A stretch of DNA of 64,000 bases from Chlorops oryzae (lineage: Eukaryota; Arthropoda; Insecta; Diptera; Chloropidae), in NCBI GenBank assembly GCA_020466095.1, contig CM035807.1, forward strand, positions 105,396,227 to 105,460,226. Reading direction: 5' to 3'. The position numbers were made by a program, and so were the translations under genes. The first letter of the stretch is position 1, and every line of letters starts with the position of its first letter. The notes beneath the pieces were generated by a model. That model did not search any database, was not told where the DNA came from, and saw only the letters and a list, made by a program, of their open reading frames with translations. Below are positions 1 to 12,200 of this stretch, piece after piece.

Positions 1-2771
1 TAAAGCTTCAATTGTTGTTAATTAATAATATTTTTCCAACGATTTTCAAAATTGTTTACAATGTGCTTGAAAAGGCGTAAGAAGCGCGTTGCACTTATTG
101 AGAGCTTTCTTATATTTTTTTATTTTTCTGTTGTTTTTCACTGTCTCTGTTGATCAGAATGTAAATAGTGCAAATTTGCATAGTTTCAAGGATTATTAAA
201 AAGTACATAAATTGAACTAAAAATAGCTTTTTTTTTTTATTTGACAATGCATACCGAGATAAATGCCTCGAACAAGAGGCATCCGTCCGTCCGTCCGTCC
301 GATGATGGTAAATATTTGAGCTTTAATGGGAAACAGAATAAAACTTATACTATCTTTTATCGTTGCAGTTAGTGTGGTTGTTTTTGTTGTTCGTGCTTGC
401 AAATTGACAGATTTATTACAATACGTATTACTCGTGTTCAAGTTATAAAGGAAGAAGATTTCGAGTGCATTCATCGCTTCCAGATACGCTTGAAAGAGTT
501 ATGAACTCATTTCCATGCGATATAATTTGCAATAACGAGATGCAAAACTATAGACAATAAAGTAGTTGACAATGAAATTATTTCGATTGCAAAATAACAA
601 CACAAATAAATTGATCCTTCAAACGACATGGCCATTTGCATTTACACAACAAACAAAAAAATTTAAAAAAAAAATAATATAAACAAAAAAATTTTTTTTA
701 AATAAAACAAAAATAAAAATAAAAAAAAATTAAAAATAACAACAAAAAATTACAAAAATAAAAATAAAAAAATTTAAAAACAAAAAAAATTTTTTTAATC
801 TTTTAATTATTTTTTAATTTTTTTATTCTTTTAAAATATTTTAATTTTTTTTAAATTTTTTTATTCCTTTTTTTTAAATTTTTGTATTCCTTTTTAAATT
901 TTATATTTTTTTAATTGAGTTATTTATTTTATTTTTTAATTTTTTTTAATTTTATTATTTTGATAAAAAAAATTTTAAAAATAAGTAATAAAAAAAAATT
1001 TTTTTAAAATAAGTAATGAAAAAAAAAATTTTTTAAAAATAAGTAATGAAAAAAAATTAAAAAAAATTAGTAATGAAAAAATAAAAAAAAAATAATAAAA
1101 ATTAGTAATGAAAAAAAAAAAAATAATAAAAAATTAGTAATGAAATAATAATAAAAAAAAATATTTTTAAATTATAAAATAAAAAAAATTTTAAAATAAT
1201 AAATTAAAAAATAAAAATAAATAAAACAAATAAGTAAAAAAAGTCCATTCCGTTTGAATAATGTGCGCACAATCATCGAAATTGCAACTGATTTCGATTA
1301 AATTGTGCATGCGATTTTCGTCGACAGACACATTTACGAAAGGCCGCAAAAATTTTCATACTCACTTTAAACTGAATTGTACCCCACATTATAAAAAAAG
1401 TTTTCTTTTTTTTTATCTTCCACTCAACATAGCAGCGAATGTGTTAATTTAATCAAGAATATTTTTTTTTTTTCAAATTTATTTTTTTATTATCTGACAA
1501 AAATGTTATATGAATAGCTCGACAATCGATCATCTGTCAATAAACTCATTAGACGTAATCAAAATGTGATCAATTAACTTCGTTAGCTCGTATCTGAGAA
1601 CGAGGACGACGACATCCAAGTAGACGCTGCCAAGCCCACCACTGTTGCTACCAATGCTATTTGATCGGCATAAAAAAGAAACCACATTTGACTTAAGAAA
1701 TGTGTCACTTTTGTGGTTACAAAGAAAGTGTAATTTGAAAACGTCTCGCATATCAGAGTCTCATCAATCAGTCTCTACTTAAAAAATAGTCGCTCAAAGA
1801 AGAAAATTTAGGTGAGAATCTGGAACATACTACATATTACACTTGCGTCAATGGCGCTTTCAGAAAATTGATACGTTTATGGGGAATAAATTATAACGCA
1901 ATAAAATACAGAAAGAGCTAAGGCCCCTCAATGTCATGTCTATCTGACTTCTTTTTCCTGTTCTTTAAGAACTCACAATGTTGCCAGAGAACACCCCCTG
2001 TTTTTCCATGAAGCTTATCATTAAAAATGTGAAAGCTTAGTCAGACTTAACGACGTTCTCGTCTAAATTCATTAAGGCCTTTACAGTACTCGGAATGCCT
2101 AAAAAACAGCTTTGAAGGGAGAACCTTTTATCTTGAAAAAAATTTAATAAAAATAATAATAAAATTTTGTTTTGAAAAAATGTTGCAACTTATGGTTTTA
2201 TCAACATTCTCGTTCACTTTGTTTGAAGTGTTTACGTTTTCCATACAAAGTGTGAAGCGAGTAGATTAACGAAACGTTTGGGTACATTGCACTTAAGCTT
2301 TAATACTCGAATGCCATAAAACAGTAACGAGAAGCCTTTTGCTTACATATTTATTTATATCAATACTTAACGTGCCAACCTTTTATTGCTTAAAGTAATA
2401 AAATTGTTGCACTTAGGTTTTTCCATTTGTTCACTTGTTTGAAGTTTTCGTCTTTCATCAAAGTGACAGAAAAATATTTGGAGTATTCACTTAACTAGAT
2501 TCAATTCATCAACGGTATAGAGAAAGCTTTCTTATATTTTTTATGATCAATACTTAACGTGCAACTTTTATTGCTTAAAGTTCAATTGTTTTGTTTTTTT
2601 TTGCTTTTCGACAATTCAATGATATAATATATTTTTTCTTTTTCAATTCTAATTCATTCAAGGCTAAAGAACGTTCTTTTTATGACGATCATTTACATAT
2701 GATCCTAATCTCAATTGTTTGATTGCAAGTTCAGAAATATGTGAATATATATTCTATCTTGAAACTTTCAG
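1..2771. other. AT-rich non-coding DNA, probably sky intron
   Basis: No exon is recognised here. Positions about 640-1250 are almost pure A/T low-complexity sequence with repeated runs of the AAATAAGTAATGAAAAA type. A (CCGT)n run lies near 285-302. Positions about 2150-2590 hold a degenerate two-unit duplication. Since sky continues upstream, this is presumably intron, but no upstream exon is visible to prove it. Confidence 0.4.
2150..2590. repeat. Degenerate two-copy direct repeat, about 190-235 bp units
   Basis: The unit from about 2160 to 2396 is followed by a second from 2397 to 2590. Both open with AAAATTGTT/AAAATTTTGTT, pass through a CACTT(T)GTTTGAAG block (2216 and 2431), and close with CAATACTTAACGTGC followed by TTTTATTGCTTAAAG (2361-2396 and 2547-2582). 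The copies differ mostly by small insertions and deletions. Confidence 0.6.
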
Positions 2772-3273
2772 GCAAAAATCGCCTATAGCGCTCATTCACA
2801 TGAGATCCACAATTGCTGCAAGCATAAGGTAAAATATGCTGTGATGTGATATTCTATGTGAAAGTCTCTGGTTCCATTCAATTCGACCGAATACGTCTCA
2901 AATATTTCTATGGTTCTTCAGCATCTGTGCGCAACAGCTATCAAGCGAAGACCGAATATGCTGGATGGTTTCTATTGTCGGAAATGCGTGCATCACGGCT
3001 GGATCCATTCTGACAGAGAAAGGTCGTGCAGAATATTCTCTATCGTATCTTCGCAGACGTCTTTGGAAACAGAACTATCCGATATACCAATACATGCTGC
3101 CGGCCTTTGTCGATGCGGCAACACTGCCAATGCCATACTTGCATTTTGATGTACGGGCTAAGTGAAGGTTGCCAGATCTATTGTCCAACGTTCATTGGAT
3201 ACGATTGTCCAGATATCAACCTACAGTCCAGTATTGTATCACGATAACATCAATATTATTGCAATTTATTCGG
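2772..3273 (+). pseudogene. sky: sky TBC-domain exon with multiple apparent frameshifts
   Basis: Pieces of the Skywalker/TBC1D24 TBC domain follow one another in the right order but in different frames: SICAQQLSSEDR (from 2920), NMLDGFY (2955), VFG (3059), TELSDIPI (3069), MLPAFVDAATLPMPYLHFD (3094), VARSIVQ (3168), GYDCPDI (3197), YSPVLY (3222) and ITSILLQF (3244). That is about eight frame switches in 350 nt. It ends in a good donor (GTAAGT at 3274), and its last base G would complete the split GAA codon of the exon at 16341, so the junction is right. Residue agreement between the breaks is high, which points to uncorrected indels in the assembly rather than long decay. A true pseudo-exon is the alternative. 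The left edge (acceptor at 2770-2771) is a guess, because the first 100 nt are not alignable by eye. The fragments YW-EMVHQ-VFG may be split by extra sequence between 2976 and 3059. Confidence 0.62.
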
Positions 3274-6200
3274 GTAAGTAAGTTCAATATAAGTCAAAGT
3301 ATCATGAAAGTTTGATTCTCACTGGAGCCATATCAATATCAATATATCAATATATCAATATATCAATATATCAATATATCAATATCAATATATCAATATA
3401 TATCAATATCAATATCAATATACAATATATCAATATATCAATATATCAATATATCATATATCAATCATATATATCAATATATCAAAATATATATCTATAT
3501 CAATATATCAATATCAATATATCAATATATCAATATATCATATCATATCAATATCAATATAATATATCAATATTTCAATATATCAATATTTAATATATCA
3601 ATATATCAATATATGAAAAGGAGAGCGCACGCTTTTTCACAGTATGAAATGCTTACAAAATTCCCCTTTACAAAATTCCCTTTTACAATATTCACCCTTG
3701 ACAAAATTCAATTCAGACTCAGATTTAGTTCATATTTTTGACAGGACAGGGTAAAAGAATTTCCCGAAAATCGTATTGGAAGATCATTTCCATTTTTCTG
3801 TTCTGTAATAAATCACCTCAAAATGTGTCCAGCTTGAATTTTTGGGAAAATTTTTATCATATTTCACGTGCTTCTTGTTCTGTAAGTTTTGCTTTCTTTG
3901 ATTGCGCTACCTTGTCTTATCTTAATGCTTTTTTATAGTCCAAAATAGTAGCACTCGAGTTACGTCAAAACGAACGAAAAACTTAATCTCTCTGGAAGAA
4001 GAAAGCTTTGTAAACAAAGATTACGTCCGATCATAAAATTTAGGTTATGCGTTAGACAAGCCGCGTCCGTCCGACAAGAATCTTAAGTTACCAAAAGAGA
4101 CTTTGTTTTGAAAAAAAAAGGGGAAAAAAAAGTTGAATTAAGTAATGAAAACTGATATGTGGCGGCGGTACGGGACGCTGCCACAGAATTCCGATATAAA
4201 AATCTAAATTTTATTTTATATAAACCTTCAGAGATTTACAATCATAACGTGTCAATAAAGACGAAAAAGACTGGGCCAGGGACATTGCACGAAATGGATT
4301 CTATTTTTATTTGCCTTCAGCATGAAATTCGAACAGCAATGGAACATTGTATAAAATCAACAAACAACAAAGAAGAAAAGGCTTTCGTTTTCTTATCGTT
4401 TTTCATCGCAGCAGAAATTATTCTACATAACAAATTCTTAAAAAATTTCTTTTGGCGCTGCCATGACCTTTCGCAATCGTCTGACTTTTGAGAATCATGC
4501 CGCTTAGTTTTTTTTTTTTTTTTTTTTACAATTTTCGCTCTCATTTTAATGGCTCTGTTTATTGTTTCCATTTATTAATTTTTTTCACTGCAATTTTTTT
4601 ATAGCTTTTTGGGGTTAGACTATGAGATTAGCATTTTTCTTATTTTTCTTATTTTTTTTAAATAGTTTTTTAATATTTTTTATACTTATATATATTTTTT
4701 TTTCATTAAAAAAAAAATTGAGGAAAACCGAGGGTTATTGAAATGTGGGACATTAATTTTTGAAGTAATCTTATCGTTTTGAAGACGCTTGCTGGTTTGT
4801 TTTTCTTTAAGTTAAAATTTTGGTTCGATCATTTGAAATGCCTCATTTATGGAAAGTGTGAAAAAGATATATTTGAAAGAGAGCAAAAGGCTCCTTCTCC
4901 TCCGCTGTGATATAGTAATTTATTGTCTATATTTCATATAAATAAAATAAATAAAATATTTGAAAGAATGCCTATGAAATCGAGTTTGTCGAAATCCATA
5001 AATGGAAGCTCTTATTTGATTGAATAACAATCCCCAACGAACGTTGAAATTGCGCTTCACCGAAACTAAAATCGCTTGGCTTAAAAAAAAAAAAAAAATT
5101 GAATTTCAATATCAAAATAAAAATTAATATGTATTTGCATAAAAAATATGAAGCGCACGTGCTAAGAGCTTTTATCGAATGATTAAAAAATATAATAAAA
5201 AATAAATAAATAATAAAAGATATTGAAAGATTGAGTTTTGAGTGTTTTTGCACACAGTGGCGGCCTGAAAATGGCAACAATTCAGTACTCAACGTTCTTC
5301 AATTCGGTTCCCTCCCCCACCCCTCCTGAATTATTATCAAAATAATTATTACTAATAAAAAGAAGAAATCGATAGAAAATAGCGGAGGAAAAAATTCATG
5401 ATATTGTGTACGATGTATTTGTTTCTATTTTTCGGCCACCACTGTACTCTATACCTTTAGAAGACCGGTTTAAATACTTATATTTTTTTATCTTTCAAAT
5501 TTTATTGCCGGCTCTTTTGGGAGAGGGGTCGTCGGGTCCTATGTTCTTATCTAATTTATATTGAATGGAATTTTTACTTCATAAAGGAGGAGTTATAAAA
5601 GTGATCAGAAAATGAAAGCGGAAAGTCTTCTTCGAGCCTCGAGCCTCTCTGTTGGATGTTTTATCAACATTTGCAATATTTGAGACTTAAATTTTTATAA
5701 AATTTCCGACCTATAATGCATTGACACTCCATCAATAAATGGCTAATTTTATTAAAAATATAATAAATAATTTGTTTACGTCCTATTTAATGTGGCGTTT
5801 AAATCACAATCACTTCCAGACACGCCATCATTCGGGCAGTGTCTTACTTTCTTCAATCGGTTTTCTTTTCTTTTCAACGATTTTATTTATTATTTCAATC
5901 ACGTAGACCACATAAAATTGTTCTAGCCGATATTTATTATAGATATAGATACTCATATGCAAGTGAAAACATATGCTCTCGACGTTTTGACCTCCATTAT
6001 CACTCAGATGGGCTTATCTCTTTGAAAGAAAAAAAAAAAAGGAAAAATGATATTTTTTGTTTACATTCTTCTCTGCTGGTGTGTGTGTGTGTGTGTGTAT
6101 GTATGCACGTATAGGCACCTGTGTGCGTGTGTATAAGCGTTTGCGGACTTTGAATCGAAATGTAATTATCTATTCGTTGGGAATAAGGAAAGGAACGACA

Positions 6201-9200
6201 AATGTAGACAAATCACATTGAACTATCGCGGGAGCTGGATTCGAAGTCAAAAATTGCTTTCAAAACATTTCTAAACAAATGACTCGGTTATGAGAGAATG
6301 CCAACGATATTCTGTGATTGCTATTGAAAATGTCAACTTTCAAGTCAGCTGATCAAATGTTTATACGGTCGAACAAAGCGATCGACAAAGGTTGAGGTAA
6401 GGCGGGAATATTTTCACAAAGATTTGCATAAGCAAAGCATTTTTTTTTTTTTGTGTAGTGTTTACTTGAAAAAAATATTCGATTTTCAGAATACTTTAAT
6501 CCCATTCATTGTTGTGTTACTGATTTGAAAACATTCGAAATGTCGTTTCTTTGGGCTTCCCTTGAAATTTGTCTATCTAATTGCGAAAGTTTCTTTGGCG
6601 TTCGTCAATCCAGAAAACCTTTTCCAGATCAAATATCATTTCACATTCCATCATTTGCCGCGTGATGATAAATGACGTAAGCAAAATTGCTCAAACGCAT
6701 GAATCCTCCACCTCAACCGAGCCAACCAAATAAATAGACTTCAATTGTCTCTACAACGGTAAAGTTTATTTTATGCTCAAGAAGGTTTTATAGGTCGCGA
6801 TAGTTTTTTTTTTTTTTAATAATTTGCGTTTGTTCATCCGATTTCAATGCAATGGCCATTATCGCTTCAGGTAGACCAAAATCATGACGAGTGATATGTC
6901 TGGTTGTTCCTTATAGAAATAAAGTTTCTGCAGCTGTATAAATGGCCTACAAAGCTGCCCCGATGAATGCCCAAAAGTTGTCCGATTTTTTTTGTGGGCG
7001 TGTCAGTGGGCGGGCCACATAAAATTTTTTCCTACACCTTTCATTCGCCTTGGTCAACCTATGTAGCGAATTTGAAGCTTATACGCCTTTTACTTCACAA
7101 GTTACGATAAACCCTTATTTGTGGAGCTTATTTGTGGGCGTGGCTCGAGGAGGACGGCGTCCATTTTTTCCAGGATATGTCCCTTATCGTAGTTTACCAG
7201 TACACCAAATATCAATGGAATGTGTTGAGTGGTTCGCAAGTTACAAGAATTTTACTGAAAACATTTCATTTGTGGGCATGGCAGAGGGCGGATGTCTCCC
7301 ATTTTTACTTAGGATCATACTCGGATCCGGATATACCTGTGTGCCGACATTCGACTTGGTTGGTCCAGCCGTTTCGGAGGAGATCCGAACACAGACGGAC
7401 GGACATGTCTAAATCGATTCAGTTTTTGATCCTGATCAAGAATATGTATATATATATATATATCTATATCTACGGAGCTTAGTTCTGGCTGTTACAAGAT
7501 TTGCACAAAACTAATATACCCTGCTTACGCTGGGTATAAAAATTCATTTGAAATCGCAAAAGATTTCTGGGTACCTGTCACTCACATAAGGTTCGACAAG
7601 CAAGTAAATTTTCCATACAAAAAAAAATAAAAAAAAAACTAAGTACTTTGGATTATTTTCGCTACTTGAAGGAATAATCTAAATACAAGCAATCGAACTC
7701 ACAGGGTTGCAATTGCATTACGAAAATGATTTGATTCACGATATTAATGAGCATCGTCATTCCTTGATCGTAATAAGTCAAAAGCAGCTGCCCGAAATGG
7801 ACTCAAATTCAATTTCTTCGCAGAGCCTTTTATATGAGAAAGCTTACTCGATCAAGCACTAAATTACCCAGATTTCAAATGCAACTCTGAATTTATATTC
7901 AATTATTTTACGATATAATGGGCTCTACGCAGATATGTATGCAGAAAGTATAGAGCTCGTCCTTGTGAGGTAAATTTTTGGCGAGTCAGACAAAATATAA
8001 AGAAGTAAAAAGACTTCGCCCGCTAAAATTTAAATGCAACCCTGCATGCTCGATTGCTTTTAATCTGCGTATTCGTTGAAGTAACAGAAGTAAGTGAAAC
8101 TAAATCTTGGTTTTTTTTTTGCATGTGTTTAGTATATGAAATTTACTTCCTGCTTATCTGCGTAGAGCCCATAAAGAATTATTCTGAACCCTAAAATAGT
8201 TCGATGTAAAAATAATGTTGACCAAAATATTATGATCGGACGTTCGCAGTGACAAAAATTGATTCTATTCATTAGCAACTTCTTCTAATCCACGTCGATT
8301 TATTTGACGTCTACGCTCAAGTCTCGGTTGCATAAATTTGTAAAAAGCAAACGTAGCGTTCCCATGACTATAATTATAACAAGGGACAAAGGCAAATAGC
8401 GTCTCTTTGGTCACATTCTCGTCTACTCGATAATGCGCTAATTTAATCTTACTGATGCGAAAAATAAAAAGTATGTAAAAATAAACCTGCTATATTTCGA
8501 TGATGATAACTCGAAGAAGGAGGAAAAAATTCTTCTTTTTTTTTATTAGCTTTTATTGACAAAATCGATTTTCGCAAATGTAATCAAATAATCATGTCAA
8601 GCCAATTTGCGTTTTCTAATTTTTTTGTTATTTTAATTCTGATTAGAAATGTTGTGTTTATTATGGAATAGGAAAGTTTGCATAGAAATGTCAAAATATT
8701 GTAGACAATATTTATTTAATTTTGAAAAATCGAAACTCTATGTTTGCTTAAAGTTTTTCACATTTTATCACATGAAAATGACAAAACATCAGACCGAATT
8801 ATAAACAAGTCAATCTTAATCTCGTACATTGAGAAAGAATGGATTCCATGTTGCCATATTTGAAAGTATTGCTTTGTTTTTGGAAAGAAGTGTAAAGCCG
8901 CCCCGAGATGAAGCAACTCTGTGGTTTAAATCTTGCGTCAAACCCTTAACATGGCAGGATCGCTAGTTTTTTTTTCCTCCTCCAACAAACTTTACTCTAG
9001 ATTTTTATCAACATTTTTCAAGGTTTTTGTGACAAACAGAGTCCTTAAAAAGGGATCTTCGCTATTAAAATAAATTCGAAGGGATAAAAAATTCTCATTC
9101 ACTCGAAGAAAGAAGGTGTGACGTATTGATAATCAAACTTAGTTTTTATTTTTCATCATAAAAATTGGACTGTGAATTCGCTCACAGCTGTTTTCGATTT

Positions 9201-12200
9201 ACATACTTCGGTCAAGGACCTTCAAGAAGCGAAAGTGACCCAAATTATGCTTTATTTTATTTTTTTTTTTATATTGAAAAGTGTTTGGCAAAATAAATTT
9301 GCTTCCTTCTTTAGATCGCAGGGCCCTTTAGATCGCAGGGTCCTTTAGATCGCAGGGCCCTTTAGATCACAGGGCCCTTTAATCGATCTTATCAGGGCCC
9401 TTTAGATCGCAGGGCCTTTAGATCACAGGGCCTTTAGATCACAGGGCCCTTTAGATCACAGGGCCCTTTAGATCACAGGGCTCTTTAGATCGCAGGGCCC
9501 TTTAGATCACAGGGCCATTTAGATCGCAGGGCCTTTAGATCGCAGGGCCCTTTAGATCGCAGGGCCCTTTAGATCGCAGGGCCCTTTAGATCGCAGGGCC
9601 CTTTAGATCACAGGGCCCTTAAGATCACAGGCCCTTAAGATCACAGGGCCATTAAGATCACAGGCCCTTAAGATCACAGGGCCCTTAAGATCACAGGCCC
9701 TTAAGATCACAGGGCCCTTAAGATCACAGGGCCCTTAAGATCACACGGCCCTTATGATCACAGGGCCCTTTAGATCGCAGAGCCCTTTAGATCGCAGGGC
9801 CCTTTAGATCGCAGAGCCCTTTAGATCGCAGAGCCCTTAAGATCACAGGGCCCTTAAGATCACAGGGCCCTTTGGAGTGTACGGCCCTATAGATTGTAGA
9901 GCCCTAAGAAAATGAAAATAAATATTTAAAAACATTCTAAAACCCATAAAGCGTACAACTTGTAAGTAATTATAAGCAATCCGAACGTTGATCGCAGTGA
10001 ATCACATGCCCGTTGACACTTATTTAGGGCAACATTATCGCGATCTCTTAAGCAATTAATGAATTTTTTTTTTTTTTTTTTTTTGTTACTGAATCAATAT
10101 TAAAATTCGCACCTTTATTTGTTTTTTTCTTTGAGTAACATGAGTAATTTCGATTTATTTGCGTACGTTTTAAACGCTCATGAATATTGCTATTTTTAAA
10201 TTTCAAGGTGTTAATTTAAGATCTTCCAGAATTATGATTTGTTCGAATATTTTATTGATAAAAAAAAATTATATGTGTGTATCACAAAGAACCGTTCGCT
10301 ACTTATAATTTAATTGTTTTATTTTTGAAAATTAAAAAAAAAATTTCATTTCTTTTTTTATAAATCTCGGCTTGTTGTGGTTTTCATTGTTTTTTTGCTT
10401 GCACTCATTCGCAACTCTTATCAAAAGCTCGTGCCTATTTGAAGCCGATCGAACGCGACTTTTCACCGCTTAGAACTGAAAACTTGCAGTTTTCATTGGC
10501 CCTTCCACAAACCAAATGGCTCTGGCTCTGCCCCCCATTCCTCTCTCTCTCCCTCTCTCACTATCTCTACGACAGTCTATTGTAGATCTTTCATTATTAT
10601 TTCATATTCAACATTTATTTTCATTTTAAAATCTTAGTAGATGAAGCCATCAGTACTTTGAACTGACTGACTCTCTCTCGCTCTTTCTGCCTCGATCTCT
10701 CTCTCTCTCTCTCTTTCTTCTTTCTCTCTTCTCTCTGTGAGTGTATTTTTAGTTTATTGAATCTTGTCTTTGACTTCATGACTGCCATATAAACTGATAG
10801 CTGTCATAATTCGATTAGATCAAGTCGAATGAGTTGCAGTTGTAGTCGACAGATGGAAATGATTTATAACAAAGTAAGACAACAAAAAAATAGAAAGATG
10901 ATTATGTTGATAATTCGATTTGACCGAACTAATGGAATAGAAAAAAAAAATGATTTCTTTTCATACAAAGCTCCCCTCACTTTGCGAGCACTTTGTGATT
11001 ATATTGTCGCGTCAGTAGCAATGTATCTAATTGCCATACGAATCTGCAAAGAATGATTTTGATGAATGCTAAAATTTGAACAATCATTCGTGCCGCTCAT
11101 TTGGACTTTAACATTTATCAAAATCGTTCTTTGCAGATCCCAATGGCAATTCGATACAACGAACGCGACCAGTAGCTGGAAAAGAATAAGTTAAATCTTA
11201 AAATTAATTTTTCTTTAGATGCAATAAGTTGTCAGTTACTTCTTATGAAACGAATCAATCGATTTAAAACTTTTATAATTTAACGATTTCCCATTTTCGG
11301 CAATACACATATTATATATTATATATATATACCCATAGAGGTACAAATATTTTTCTTGGAATTTCCCAAATGTCAGATGACTAACAACGCCAATAATTCT
11401 TCAACCTCAACTAACTGCCAATTTGATTTCTAAAGCATTTTCACCATATTTCCCGTACGGTATAACAGAACGGAAACAGAAACTGCTCAAGAGCTTTGGC
11501 ATCAAATCGATGAAATTTCAATTGAGTATTTCCTTTTTTGCAATATTGCAGAATTTCAATGCAATTATAATCGCACGCGCAGTCAAGTCTCTTCGTGTCA
11601 TCGCTCTAAACGAGAACAACGATAATATTTCCATAGAAGATGGAGAAAAGATAGTGGAAGGGTAAAAAAAAAAAATAGTATACTATGTGTTTATAAGTTT
11701 ACAAAATGTCACAATTATTATGACATTTTGATGATGCGGCGCCACGTCCCATAATGCGCCGAGAAAATGCTTTCCCTTCAATTCGAATTGATAATTTTTT
11801 ATTCGAAAAAAATTTATTTTTTCTGTATTTACCTTTCGATACTTTTTTCTTCTTCAAATGCTTACGTGCCGCTTTAATTTCATTTTATTTTGCTCGACTC
11901 TTTCGGCAAATTATGTATTTCGAACGTGTTTTTTTTTCGGATGGCGCACAGTGGGGCCGCTCCATATATTTTTTTTGGAAAAAAATAGAAGGAGTGGTCG
12001 TAGAGCATTGAAATGTTTTGCAGAAACACTTCTGTGAGCTAAATTTAGATATTTAAAAAAAATCTTGAAAATCCGCCCACTGCCACGCCCACCTCCCATA
12101 TAAGTGCACAAGTCAAAATTTTTATTTTTGCACCTAGGGACTTGAAATTCGGGACACTTCTTAGTTGAGTTCTCTTCGAAAAAAAAAACTAAAAATATTG

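Noticed and set aside
3312..3593. 93-codon Ile/Tyr/Asn-rich open frame
   Set aside because: A product of the ATATCA microsatellite.
7050..7482. Overlapping open frames of 120 and 116 codons
   Set aside because: They lie in a dispersed repeat, overlap in two frames and show no domain.
9313..9903. Possible CRISPR array
   Set aside because: The repeats are contiguous without spacers and the genome is eukaryotic.
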